From an uncultured Holdemanella sp. (GTDB lineage: Bacteria > Bacillota_I > Bacilli_A > Erysipelotrichales > Erysipelotrichaceae), in the NCBI RefSeq assembly GCF_934772795.1, contig NZ_CAKVMR010000043.1, positions 1-18,188 of the forward strand: 18,188 bases of DNA. The letters run 5' to 3'. Shown piece after piece: positions 5,468-13,738 of the stretch (its first letter is position 1; every line of letters starts with the position of its first letter). The translations under genes and the position numbers were made by a program. A model generated the notes under the pieces. The model saw only the letters and a list, made by a program, of their open reading frames with translations, had not been told where the DNA came from and did not search any database.

Positions 5468-7180
5468 ATGAATAAACAAAGAATTGTTGCTGGTTTAGCA
5501 TCTGTAGCAATGGCTTCTACTTTAGTAGCATGTTCAGGCGGATCTAGCAGTGACGCAAAAACATTAACTGTATCTGTAAACCAAAGTTTAACTGGTCAGT
5601 TTACACCTCAATATGCATCAAGTGCTTATGACCAATATGTAGTAAACTTATGCTACGAATCAATGTTAAAGTACAATGCGGATAACGAATTGGAACCAGT
5701 ATTGGCTAAAGATTTACCAGAAGTAAGTGCAGATGGTTTAACATTAACTTACAAATTGGAAAAAGGACACAAATTCAGTGATGGAACTGAAGTTACTTCA
5801 AAAGACGTTAAATTTACATTCACAACATTAGCTGACCCAAGCTATGCTGGTCCTAATGGTGGTGGATTGGAAAACCTAGTAGGATATAAAGAATATAATA
5901 GCGGAGCTGCTAAAGAATTAACTGGTATTGAAACACCAGATGATTATACAGTTGTATTCCACTTAGTATCACCTCAAATCGATGCAATTTCAACATTTGG
6001 TGCAATGGGAATCACTAGTGCAGATCACTACTCAAAATACAAACAAGGTAAAGTAAAAGTTGTTGAAAAGAACCAAGAAGAATCATGTGGTTCTGGTGCT
6101 TACCAAATAAAGAGCTATGATAAAGCAAGCGGAGCTTCATTTGTTCGTAATGAAGAATTCAAACCTGAAGATGGACAATACCAAGTAGATCAAATCATTA
6201 TTAAGAAAACAGATGTTTCTACAGAAGTTTCAGAATTGAAAAAAGGAACTGTTGATTTAATTCCAGAAGTAATCGAAACAACTAAAGTAAGTGATGCTAG
6301 TCAAGATGACAATATCACAATGAATTACTACACTCGTAGTGCTGTTGGTTTCGTAGCTATGAATGCTAATAACGGAGCTACAGCTGACAAAGCTGTACGT
6401 CAAGCATTGATGTATGCAACAGATCGTCAAGGATTCTGTGATTCATACTTCGGATGGGACAAAAAAGCAAGTGACGAAGTTAAGAAAATTAAAGGTGGAT
6501 ATGTACCAGCTGCATACTGGAACCCAGCATCAGAAAACAGTGGAGCTGTAGTTCGTAATGAAGAAACAATTGATGGATTAAATACATATGCATTTGACAT
6601 GGATAAAGCTAACCAATTATTAGATGAAGCTGGTTGGGTAAAAGGTTCTGATGGAATCCGTGCTAAAGACGGTCAAAAATTAGAAATCAAATTCTTATGT
6701 TCAGAAGGTAACTCAGTACTTGAAACTTTAATTCCTATGGTTAAGAAAACTTGGGGAGATTTAGGTGTTGATTTGAAACAAACTACAGTTGACTTCTCTA
6801 CATTATTAAGTAACATTCAAGATGAAAGCCACGATAGCGAATGGAATATGTGTTTCTTAGCTACTTCATTTACAAGTAACCAAGATACTTCAGCTAATGA
6901 TTCATATACAAATAATCCAGATAACATGGCTGTAAATAACTACTCTCGTATCAATGATCAAGCATTAGTTGACCAATTGACAAAAGCTCGTGCTGATGCA
7001 AGTGCAGAACAATCAAAAGCTGATTATGTTGAAGCTATGAAGATGGCTGCTGATGATGCAGGATACATGCCAGTTTACTCAGGTATGATGTTCAACCTTT
7101 ACAATAAGAAAGTTGACTTGACTGGAACAGGAACATTACGTAACTGGTCTCAATCAATGGATACAATTACTGTAAAATAA
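5468..7180 (+). CDS. oppA: Oligopeptide ABC transporter substrate-binding lipoprotein OppA
   Basis: The extracellular receptor that binds peptides and delivers them to OppBC. The 570-residue protein has a short lipoprotein signal peptide with lipobox LVAC and the lipidated cysteine at residue 22, followed by a Gly/Ser-rich linker. The rest fits the family 5 solute-binding fold (SBP_bac_5): an early YESMLKYNADNELEPVLAKDLP stretch, a SDGTEVTSKDVKFTF motif, a KAVRQALMYATDR segment and a DMDKANQLLDEAGW segment. ATG 5468 is 8 bases after AGGAGG (5454-5459). Codon use is strongly biased (for example CGT for nearly every Arg), suggesting high expression. It is followed by a 180-base gap with a hairpin before oppB, as often seen where the receptor is made in excess. 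Peptide specificity cannot be told from sequence; other family 5 ligands are possible. Confidence 0.92.
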   Translation: MNKQRIVAGLASVAMASTLVACSGGSSSDAKTLTVSVNQSLTGQFTPQYASSAYDQYVVNLCYESMLKYNADNELEPVLAKDLPEVSADGLTLTYKLEKGHKFSDGTEVTSKDVKFTFTTLADPSYAGPNGGGLENLVGYKEYNSGAAKELTGIETPDDYTVVFHLVSPQIDAISTFGAMGITSADHYSKYKQGKVKVVEKNQEESCGSGAYQIKSYDKASGASFVRNEEFKPEDGQYQVDQIIIKKTDVSTEVSELKKGTVDLIPEVIETTKVSDASQDDNITMNYYTRSAVGFVAMNANNGATADKAVRQALMYATDRQGFCDSYFGWDKKASDEVKKIKGGYVPAAYWNPASENSGAVVRNEETIDGLNTYAFDMDKANQLLDEAGWVKGSDGIRAKDGQKLEIKFLCSEGNSVLETLIPMVKKTWGDLGVDLKQTTVDFSTLLSNIQDESHDSEWNMCFLATSFTSNQDTSANDSYTNNPDNMAVNNYSRINDQALVDQLTKARADASAEQSKADYVEAMKMAADDAGYMPVYSGMMFNLYNKKVDLTGTGTLRNWSQSMDTITVK

Positions 7181-7299
7181 TTTAAAAATTGCACAAAGGT
7201 GTGTTAAAATAGTGAATGTTAAAGGACAAATGTTCATTAACAGAAACGTGGCAACGTTAAATAGTCTGCATTAAAAACTCGTGGATTGTTTATAAAATT

Positions 7300-7326
7300 A
7301 AGGGCAAGCCGTATTGACTTGCTCTT
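7300..7326 (+). promoter_or_regulatory. Stem-loop in the 180-base gap between oppA and oppB
   Basis: AAGGGCAAG (7300-7308) pairs with CTTGCTCTT (7318-7326), 9 bp including one G-U, around a 9-base loop. It has no real T-tract, so it is more likely an RNA-stabilising or processing element, or a partial block to read-through, than a full terminator. The rest of the gap (7181-7360) shows no convincing promoter; a minor inverted repeat AACGT/ACGTT occurs around 7245-7258. Confidence 0.45.
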
Positions 7327-7360
7327 ATATGCATTTAGTGGATAGAAAGGATCGATAACT

Positions 7361-8344
7361 ATGCTAAAGTATGTAATTAAAAGAATTTTAGCGATGATTC
7401 CTGTCCTTTTCATCATTTCAATCGTTATTTTCGGTACCGTAAAGGCGATGCCAGGTGATGAGGTAACAGCTTACTTTGGAGCCGGTTCAAAGGTTACACA
7501 AGAACAACGTGATCACGTTCGTGAGTTGTTAGGATTGGATAAATCGTTACCTGAACAATATGTACGTTGGATTGGACGTATGTGTACAGGAGATTTAGGA
7601 TCAAGTATTACTCTTAAAAAACCAGTTGGAACTATTATTGGTGACTATGTTTGGAATACATTCTATTTGAATGTTGTTTCTTTAATAGTGGCTTTGATTT
7701 TTGCGATTCCAGTGGGAATAAAGCAAGCCGTAAAGAAAGGTTCAGTGTTTGATAATTTCTGGACTGTATTCTCATTGTTAGGAATAAGTGTTCCAACATT
7801 CTTCTTTGCCCTAGTATTAATTTTCTTCGTTGGTTTGCAGATTCCAGGTATGCCTATCAACGGAATGCGTGACACAATGCTATCAAGCTTTGGTTACTCA
7901 AGTATTTTCCAAGAAATTGGAGATATCGCATTACACTCAATTTTACCTGTAATCGTATTGGCGTTTAGTTCATTTGCGTCATTCTCACGTTATGTACGTA
8001 ACTCTATGGTTGAAGTCATCAACATGGATTATGTTCGTACAGCACGTTCAAAGGGTCTTAAAGAAAAGACTGTTATTTACAAACATGCATTTAAAAATGC
8101 ACAAATTCCTTTAGTAACATTACTAGGATTATACATTCCATCATTATTCTCAGGAGCCGTAATTTTGGAATCTGTATTTATCTGGCCAGGAATTGGTAAA
8201 GTATTAATTGATGCGATCAACCAACGTGATAACTCTTTAGTTATGGCTTGTTTGATGTTTAGTGCCTTATTGATGTTGTTAGGTAACTTATTGTCTGACG
8301 TTTGTTATACATTAGTTGACCCACGTATCAAGGTTGATGAATAG
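7361..8344 (+). CDS. oppB: Oligopeptide ABC transporter permease OppB
   Basis: One of the two membrane subunits of the peptide importer. The 327-residue protein has the typical start, a first membrane helix at about residues 9-29 (RILAMIPVLFIISIVIFGTV), a large extracytoplasmic loop, and further helices near 102-120, 134-162, 190-206, 243-265 and 291-314. The cytoplasmic EAA loop that docks on the ATPase reads MDYVRTARSKGLKEKTVIYKHAFKNA (about 221-246). ATG 7361 follows GAAAGG (7345-7350). The stop codon overlaps the ribosome binding site of oppC. Confidence 0.94.
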   Translation: MLKYVIKRILAMIPVLFIISIVIFGTVKAMPGDEVTAYFGAGSKVTQEQRDHVRELLGLDKSLPEQYVRWIGRMCTGDLGSSITLKKPVGTIIGDYVWNTFYLNVVSLIVALIFAIPVGIKQAVKKGSVFDNFWTVFSLLGISVPTFFFALVLIFFVGLQIPGMPINGMRDTMLSSFGYSSIFQEIGDIALHSILPVIVLAFSSFASFSRYVRNSMVEVINMDYVRTARSKGLKEKTVIYKHAFKNAQIPLVTLLGLYIPSLFSGAVILESVFIWPGIGKVLIDAINQRDNSLVMACLMFSALLMLLGNLLSDVCYTLVDPRIKVDE

Positions 8345-8357
8345 GAGGGAACTATAG

Positions 8358-9269
8358 ATGGCTAAAAAAGATGCTGTAGTATTAGAATCAGGCGAAAAAA
8401 TCGAATCTATAGGTCCTTGGACCATAGCATGGCGTAAGTTCAGACAGAACCGTGTTGCCATGGCTGGTTTGATTATCTTTATTTTAATTGTTGTTGCTGT
8501 TATTGTTATACCACCAATGCTTGGATATAGCGTAAATGACTATGATTTATCAAACCCTAACTTAACTCCAGGTGGAGAACACTTGTTAGGTACAGATAAA
8601 CAAGGTCGTGACTGCTTATTCCGTCTATTCTTAGGTGGACGTATCTCTATTATGGTTGGTGTAATTGCTGCTGTTATCACTGTCATCTTAGGATGTACAA
8701 TTGGTGGTATTTCTGGATATTATGGTGGAAAATTGGATAACTTATTAATGCGTTTTGCTGAAATCGTTTATTCATTACCATTTACACCAATGATCATTGC
8801 GGTTGCCGCAACAATGTTGTGGGTTCCACAGAGTCAAAAAATGTATACTGTATCCTTATTGATTGGTTTATTATCATGGCCAGGACTAGCACGTTTAGTT
8901 CGTGGACAAATTTTGACTTTGCGTGAACAAGAATTTATGCAAGCATGTGAAGCTTTGGGTATTTCAGATTTCTCAAAAATCTTTAAACACTTACTTCCAA
9001 ACGTTATTTCTTTAGTAATCGTAAATGCTACACTACAAATGGCAAGTGCTATTTTGACTGAGGCTGGTTTATCATTCTTAGGTATGGGTGTTACTGCGCC
9101 AACTCCATCTTGGGGTAACTTAATGAACTTAGCACGTGATTCTTACGTGTTCCAAAACTATCCTTGGGAATGGATGCCTGCTGGTTTAATGTGTTTATTA
9201 ACAGTAATCTCTATCAACTTGATTGGTGAAGGTTTACGTGATGCATTTGACCCTAAAGAATTACAGTAG
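8358..9269 (+). CDS. oppC: Oligopeptide ABC transporter permease OppC
   Basis: The second permease subunit, 303 residues. The N-terminus has the OppC_N pattern (AWRKFRQNRVAMAGLIIFILIVVAVIVIPP, residues 24-53) containing the first membrane helix. The conserved LGTDKQGRDCLFRLFLGGRISIMVG segment follows (about 77-101). The EAA loop reads QEFMQACEALGISDFSKIFKHLLPN (about 191-215). Helices near 99-119, 137-156, 163-176, 214-234 and 272-290 complete the core. GGAGG (8344-8348) is 9 bases before ATG 8358. It ends DPKELQ, a common ending in OppC-like permeases, and is followed 15 bases later by oppD. Confidence 0.94.
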   Translation: MAKKDAVVLESGEKIESIGPWTIAWRKFRQNRVAMAGLIIFILIVVAVIVIPPMLGYSVNDYDLSNPNLTPGGEHLLGTDKQGRDCLFRLFLGGRISIMVGVIAAVITVILGCTIGGISGYYGGKLDNLLMRFAEIVYSLPFTPMIIAVAATMLWVPQSQKMYTVSLLIGLLSWPGLARLVRGQILTLREQEFMQACEALGISDFSKIFKHLLPNVISLVIVNATLQMASAILTEAGLSFLGMGVTAPTPSWGNLMNLARDSYVFQNYPWEWMPAGLMCLLTVISINLIGEGLRDAFDPKELQ

Positions 9270-9284
9270 TAAGGAGGATACACA

Positions 9285-10304
9285 ATGTCTGTAAATAAAA
9301 AAGTAATTAAAGTGGAAGACCTTCGTGTATACTTCCATACAAAAAAAGGTGATTCAAAAGCAGTTGATGGAAACCACTTTACAATGTATGAAAATGAAAC
9401 ACTTGCGATCGTAGGTGAATCAGGTTGTGGTAAATCAGTAACTGCCATGTCTATTTTAGGCTTAGTCAGTGAACCAGGAGAAATCATGCCTGGATCAAAA
9501 ATCGTATATATGGGAAATGTAGATCGTGATGAAGATGGTTTAAATTTAGCAACAGCTACAGACGAACAAATTCGTCATATTCGTGGTAACGAAATCTCTA
9601 TGATTTTCCAGGAACCAATGTCAAGTTTGAACCCAGTTATTACAGTTGGGGATCAAATTATGGAAAACATTTTGACTCACGAAGAAGTTTCTAAAGAAGA
9701 AGCTAAACAACGTGCAATCGATTTGTTGGCAGAAGTTGGTATTTCTCGTCCAGAAAAAGTTGTTGATAACTATCCATTCCAATTATCAGGTGGTATGTGT
9801 CAGCGTGTTATGATTGCGATGGCTCTATCTTGTCATCCAAAATTATTGATTGCCGATGAACCAACAACAGCCCTAGACGTTACAATTCAGGCTCAGATTC
9901 TTTCTTTAATGAACAAATTGAAGAATGAAACAGGTACATCTATCATGTTGATCACACACGACTTAGGTGTAGTTGCTCAGGTTGCCGATAACGTTAACGT
10001 TATGTATGCAGGTAAAGTTGTTGAAACAGCTCCAGTAGAAGAATTATTCAGCAATCCTAAACACCCTTATACAGTAGGATTGATGAATTCAATGCCTTCA
10101 TTAGCAGAAGAAGGTAAACGTTTAAATACAATTGAAGGTAGTGTACCTAACCCATTGTATTTACCAAAAGGATGCTACTTTGCAGATCGTTGTCCATATG
10201 TAACAGATCGTTGTAAAGAAGGGCAACCAGTAGATACAAAAGTTAAATCACGTCACCACGTATGGTGCTTCAAAGTTGAAGAAGAAATGAAACAGGAGGG
10301 ATAG
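9285..10304 (+). CDS. oppD: Oligopeptide ABC transporter ATPase OppD
   Basis: One of two cytoplasmic ATPases that drive peptide uptake; 339 residues. Walker A is GESGCGKS at residues 44-51, the Q-loop is IFQEPMSSLNPV, the ABC signature is LSGGMCQRV (167-175, with Cys172 where Arg is usual), Walker B is LLIADEPTTALD and the H-loop is ITHDLG. The C-terminal oligopeptide/dipeptide domain has the cysteine-containing stretch GCYFADRCPYVTDRC and a final Cys near 334, which in some homologues holds an iron-sulfur cluster. ATG 9285 follows AAGGAGG by 7 bases. The oppF start is two bases after its stop. Confidence 0.95.
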   Translation: MSVNKKVIKVEDLRVYFHTKKGDSKAVDGNHFTMYENETLAIVGESGCGKSVTAMSILGLVSEPGEIMPGSKIVYMGNVDRDEDGLNLATATDEQIRHIRGNEISMIFQEPMSSLNPVITVGDQIMENILTHEEVSKEEAKQRAIDLLAEVGISRPEKVVDNYPFQLSGGMCQRVMIAMALSCHPKLLIADEPTTALDVTIQAQILSLMNKLKNETGTSIMLITHDLGVVAQVADNVNVMYAGKVVETAPVEELFSNPKHPYTVGLMNSMPSLAEEGKRLNTIEGSVPNPLYLPKGCYFADRCPYVTDRCKEGQPVDTKVKSRHHVWCFKVEEEMKQEG

Positions 10305-10306
10305 TC

Positions 10307-11290
10307 ATGGCAGAAAAAAGAAAAATTCTTGAAGTAAAACACTTAAAAAAATACTTCCCTCTAAAAAAAGGAAAATATAAAGAAGGCGACCCATGTGTTA
10401 AGGCTGTAGATGATATTACTTTCGATTTATATGAAGGTGAAACATTAGGTCTAGTAGGTGAATCAGGATGTGGTAAATCTACTTTAGGTCGTACAATCAT
10501 TCGTCTTTATGAACCAACAAGCGGAGAGGTAATCTTCGAAGGTGAAGATGTCGCAAAGAAATCTCGTAAAGAAATGCGTGCTTTACGTGAAGAAATGCAG
10601 TTTATCTTCCAGGATCCATATTCTTCATTGAATCCTCGTATGACTGTATTTAATATTTTGGCTGAACCATTAATTGCTCACGGAAAATTCAAACGTGGTC
10701 CAGAACTAGATGCATATGTTAAGAACCTAATGGACCGTTGTGGTTTGCCAAGCTACTATTGCTATCGTTATCCTCACCAATTCTCAGGTGGACAAAGACA
10801 ACGTATTGGTATCGCACGTTCTTTAGCGTTAGATCCAAGTTTCATTATTTGTGATGAACCAGTAAGTGCATTGGACGTTTCTATTCAGTCACAGATCATC
10901 AACTTAATGAAAGATATGCAAGAAGAAAAGAATATTTCTTATATCTTCATTTCACACGACTTGTCCGTTGTAAAACACATTTCTGACCGTGTAGGTGTAA
11001 TGTATTTAGGTAGTATGATGGAACTTGCTGATAAAAATGAAATCTATTCTAACCCTCAACACCCTTATACAAGAGCGTTGATTGGTGCAATTCCTTTACC
11101 AGATCCTACAAAACGTAAAGAAATGCAAGTTATTCAAGGTGAAATTCCAAGTAACGTAAATATTCCTAAGGGATGTAAATTCAACCCTCGGTGCCCATTT
11201 GCGAAAGATATTTGTCGTGAACAAGAACCAGCAACGAAAGAGGTTAAACCAAATCACTTCGTTAAGTGTCACTTTGGAGGTGAATTCTAA
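10307..11290 (+). CDS. oppF: Oligopeptide ABC transporter ATPase OppF
   Basis: The partner ATPase of OppD; 327 residues. Walker A is GESGCGKST at 51-59, the Q-loop is IFQDPYSSLNPRM, the signature is FSGGQRQRIGIARSL, Walker B is FIICDEPVSALD and the H-loop is ISHDLS. The C-terminal domain has GCKFNPRCPFAKDIC, parallel to OppD. The ribosome binding site AGGAGG lies in the end of oppD, and ATG 10307 is two bases after the oppD stop. The TAA stop at 11288-11290 shares its last A with the ATG of the next small gene, so the two are translationally coupled. Confidence 0.95.
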   Translation: MAEKRKILEVKHLKKYFPLKKGKYKEGDPCVKAVDDITFDLYEGETLGLVGESGCGKSTLGRTIIRLYEPTSGEVIFEGEDVAKKSRKEMRALREEMQFIFQDPYSSLNPRMTVFNILAEPLIAHGKFKRGPELDAYVKNLMDRCGLPSYYCYRYPHQFSGGQRQRIGIARSLALDPSFIICDEPVSALDVSIQSQIINLMKDMQEEKNISYIFISHDLSVVKHISDRVGVMYLGSMMELADKNEIYSNPQHPYTRALIGAIPLPDPTKRKEMQVIQGEIPSNVNIPKGCKFNPRCPFAKDICREQEPATKEVKPNHFVKCHFGGEF

Positions 11291-11481
11291 TGTCTAAGCG
11301 CCCGACAATGCGTGAGATGTTAGAAAAAAAAGACAAACAAAGAGGTAAAGAGGATCGCCTAGAAAAAGGTGATTTTCTTGCCTTGTTAATTGCTGCTAGT
11401 AGTACATTCTGGCCTATTTTATTAGCTGCGATTGCTATCTTAGCTTTATTAATATTTGGTTGGAATGCCATCTTTGCATAA
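11290..11481 (+). CDS. Small single-pass membrane protein coupled to oppF (unknown function)
   Basis: I do not recognise this 63-residue protein. The first 28 residues are highly charged (many Lys, Arg, Glu, Asp), followed by one hydrophobic helix at about residues 29-59 (LALLIAASSTFWPILLAAIAILALLIFGW) with aromatic residues at its ends. The charge pattern predicts a cytoplasmic N-terminus. It is very likely translated: the start overlaps the oppF stop (TAATG), GGAGG lies at 11276-11280 about 9 bases upstream, codon use matches the operon, and a clean terminator follows directly. As the last gene of the opp operon it could be a small accessory subunit of the transporter, but no motif proves this. 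Confidence 0.75.
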   Translation: MSKRPTMREMLEKKDKQRGKEDRLEKGDFLALLIAASSTFWPILLAAIAILALLIFGWNAIFA

Positions 11482-11484
11482 TAC

Positions 11485-11512
11485 GAGAAGCTTTCGGCTT
11501 CTCTATTTTTTT
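11485..11512 (+). terminator. Intrinsic terminator of the opp operon
   Basis: GAGAAGC (11485-11491) pairs with GCTTCTC (11497-11503) around a TTTCG loop, then T, A and seven Ts (11506-11512). The ribosome binding site of the next gene, AGGAGAAAG, starts at the next base (11513), so the peptidase gene has no room for a promoter after the terminator. Confidence 0.9.
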
Positions 11513-11523
11513 AGGAGAAAGAT

Positions 11524-13218
11524 ATGAAATTTACAGATTATAAATATGAACATATGGATATTGCAGCTTTGCAGGCACAATTAAAGTCAATTTGTGGAAA
11601 ATTAAAAAATGCTGCTTCATATGAAGAATTCAAAAATGCTTTTGTTGAATTGAATGATGTTAATAAATATATCAATACAAATCAAACTCTTGTTGAAGTA
11701 CGTCATACAGTGGATACAAGAGATGAATATTATACGCAGGAAAATGATTTCTTAAATGAAATGCTTCCAGTATTAAAGGAAGATATTGTGAATTGTAATA
11801 AGGCTGTAATGGCAAGTTCTTTTGTATCTGAATTAAAAAAAGAAGTACCCGAAACTTATTTCTTACAAAGAGAAATGGAAGAAAAATCATTTGATCCAAT
11901 TATCATTCCAGAAATGCAGGAAGAAAATAAATTAGCTTCTAAATACCAGGCAATCATTGCGAGTGCACAAATTGAATTTGATGGTGAAACATACACGCTT
12001 GCAGCTTTAGAAGTAAAAACAAACGATAAAGATAGAGATACTCGTAAGCGTGCTATGCAGGCTTATTGGGGATGGTATGAAGAACATGCCAAAGAAATTG
12101 GTGAAGTTTATGATCAATTAGTACAAGTTCGTACGCGTATGGCTAAGAAATTAGGATATGAAAATTATATCGAACTTGGTTACTATCGTATGATGCGTTT
12201 TGACTACAATAAAAACGATGTAGAAAACTATCGTAAACAAGTATTAGAGGATGTTGTTCCTTTAGATAATGAGTTGTATGCTCGTCAACAAAAACGTTTG
12301 GGCTATGATACTTTACATGCTTGGGATGAAAAGTTTGAATTCACTTCAGGAAACCCAGCACCTAAATATAGTCGTGAAGAATTAGTAAAACGTGCATTAA
12401 AGATGTATCAAGAATTAGATCCTAAAACAGGTGAATTCTTTGAGTTTATGACAGATAGAGAATTGTTGGATCTAGATTCAAAGCCAGGTAAAGCAGCTGG
12501 TGGATATTGTACGTTTATTCCAAATTATCAATCTCCATTCATCTTCGCAAACTTCAATAAGACAAGTCATGATGCTGAAGTACTAACACATGAAGCAGGA
12601 CATGCTTTCCAAGTGTATTCAAGTAAGGATATCTTCCCAATTGATTGTGTATGGCCTACTTATGAATCTTGTGAAATTCACTCGATGTCTATGGAATTCT
12701 TCACATATCCATGGATGAAATCTTTCTTTGAAGAAGATGTTGATAAATATTATTTCAATCACTTATCAGGAGCTGTTAAGTTCTTGCCTTATGGAGTCTT
12801 GGTAGATCACTTCCAACATGAAGTATATGAAAAACCAGAAATGTCTTGTGAGGAAAGATTGGCTACTTGGAGAAAGTTGGAAAAACAATATTTACCTCAT
12901 AAAAACTATGAAGGCATTGATATTCTAGAAAAAGGTGGATGGTGGATGCGTCAGCTTCACATCTTCATGGATCCATTCTATTATATTGATTACACATTAG
13001 CTCAAGTATGCGCATTGCAGTTCTGGGCTCGTATTCAGAAGAAAGATGAAAAAGCTTTTGAAGACTACAAACACATTTGTAAGATTGGTGGAACATTGCC
13101 ATTCAGAAAAATTGTAAAAGAAGCAGGATTAAAGGTTCCTTTCGAATCTGGATGCTTAAAAGAAACTGTTCAATTGGTTCGCGAATGGTTTGATAAAGCA
13201 GATGATTCACAATTTTAA
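11524..13218 (+). CDS. M3 family zinc oligoendopeptidase (PepF-like)
   Basis: A cytosolic zinc metallopeptidase that cuts short peptides; 564 residues, typical for the bacterial M3 oligoendopeptidase F subgroup. The zinc site HEAGH is at residues 356-360 (preceded by DAEVLT), with the third ligand probably Glu384 in YESCEIHSMSMEFF. The motif PNYQSPFIFANFN upstream and the C-terminal GGTLPFRKIVKEAGL stretch fit the family. No signal peptide or membrane segment is visible, so it acts in the cytosol. AGGAGAAAG is just before ATG 11524. It directly follows the opp operon: the likely role is breaking down peptides imported by OppABCDF. No promoter of its own was found between 11481 and 11524, so it may rely on read-through or on a promoter inside the small upstream gene. 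Confidence 0.9.
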   Translation: MKFTDYKYEHMDIAALQAQLKSICGKLKNAASYEEFKNAFVELNDVNKYINTNQTLVEVRHTVDTRDEYYTQENDFLNEMLPVLKEDIVNCNKAVMASSFVSELKKEVPETYFLQREMEEKSFDPIIIPEMQEENKLASKYQAIIASAQIEFDGETYTLAALEVKTNDKDRDTRKRAMQAYWGWYEEHAKEIGEVYDQLVQVRTRMAKKLGYENYIELGYYRMMRFDYNKNDVENYRKQVLEDVVPLDNELYARQQKRLGYDTLHAWDEKFEFTSGNPAPKYSREELVKRALKMYQELDPKTGEFFEFMTDRELLDLDSKPGKAAGGYCTFIPNYQSPFIFANFNKTSHDAEVLTHEAGHAFQVYSSKDIFPIDCVWPTYESCEIHSMSMEFFTYPWMKSFFEEDVDKYYFNHLSGAVKFLPYGVLVDHFQHEVYEKPEMSCEERLATWRKLEKQYLPHKNYEGIDILEKGGWWMRQLHIFMDPFYYIDYTLAQVCALQFWARIQKKDEKAFEDYKHICKIGGTLPFRKIVKEAGLKVPFESGCLKETVQLVREWFDKADDSQF

Positions 13219-13227
13219 AAAAACATC

Positions 13228-13256
13228 TTGCGATTTGAAAAAAGGCTTGCTATAAT
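13228..13256 (+). promoter_or_regulatory. Promoter of rpmE
   Basis: TTGCGA (13228-13233) and TATAAT (13251-13256) with exactly 17 bases between them. The transcript would begin near 13263, giving a 50-base leader. Confidence 0.8.
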
Positions 13257-13271
13257 TGTATAGCACTTACT

Positions 13272-13290
13272 TTGGGTCAATATGACTTAA
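13272..13290 (+). promoter_or_regulatory. Hairpin in the rpmE leader
   Basis: Bases 13272-13279 and 13283-13290 form an 8-bp stem (two G-U pairs) with an ATA loop, ending 5 bases before the AAGGAGG ribosome binding site (13296-13302). Leaders of L31 genes are known to bind their own product in several bacterial groups; whether this one belongs to a known L31-leader class I cannot say. Confidence 0.35.
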
Positions 13291-13312
13291 GGCGGAAGGA
13301 GGATACATCGAT

Positions 13313-13522
13313 ATGAAACAAGGAATTCATCCTAATTATCATAAAGTTAAATGTATCTGTACATCTTGTGGTGCAGAATTCGAAACAGGTAGTACAATCA
13401 AAGGTGATGAATTACGTGTAGATACTTGCAGTAACTGCCACCCATTCTTCACAGGTCGTCAACGTTTCGCTGCTGCTCAGGGACGTATTGAGAAATTTAA
13501 CAAGAAATATGGTTTGAAGTAG
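13313..13522 (+). CDS. rpmE: 50S ribosomal protein L31 (zinc-binding type)
   Basis: A 69-residue ribosomal protein of the large subunit that bridges to the small subunit. The start MKQGIHPNYHKV and the end KFNKKYGLK are characteristic. Four or more cysteines (Cys14, Cys16, Cys19 and the CSNC pair near 39-42) make this the zinc-containing form rather than the zinc-free paralogue made under zinc starvation. AAGGAGG at 13296-13302 is 10 bases before ATG 13313. It is a single-gene unit with its own promoter and terminator. Confidence 0.97.
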   Translation: MKQGIHPNYHKVKCICTSCGAEFETGSTIKGDELRVDTCSNCHPFFTGRQRFAAAQGRIEKFNKKYGLK

Positions 13523-13532
13523 TAATATAATG

Positions 13533-13559
13533 ACAGTGTCAGAAATGGCACTGTTTTTT
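13533..13559 (+). terminator. Intrinsic terminator of rpmE
   Basis: ACAGTGTC (13533-13540) pairs with GGCACTGT (13547-13554), 8 bp with one G-U, around a 6-base loop, followed by a run of Ts to 13559. Confidence 0.9.
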
Positions 13560-13673
13560 ATTTTGGTTATAAAAAAACTGTTATTTAAAAATAAATATCC
13601 TTTAAAATAGACGTTTCAAGCTTGTTTGGTTATATTAAAATAATCAAATGTGCACAAGAAATAACTGTGGTAT

Positions 13674-13702
13674 TTGAAAACTTCTATTGCTACGTTTATA
13701 AT
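13674..13702 (+). promoter_or_regulatory. Promoter of the aminotransferase gene
   Basis: TTGAAA (13674-13679) and TATAAT (13697-13702) with a 17-base spacer. The start point near 13709 lies downstream of the longest possible reading-frame start (13622), which therefore cannot be used from this promoter; this supports the GTG start at 13739. Confidence 0.8.
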
Positions 13703-13738
13703 AAAGACAATAAATTAAAAATAGAGAGGTGTATTAAA

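Noticed and set aside
7181..7360. T-box or other riboswitch before oppB
   Set aside because: A short GTGGCAACG stretch recalls a T-box antiterminator only superficially; the conserved T-box core and a terminator are missing.
13622..13738. N-terminal extension of the aminotransferase from ATG 13622
   Set aside because: It has no ribosome binding site, its residues are unlike the family, and a consensus promoter lies inside it, so the GTG at 13739 is preferred.
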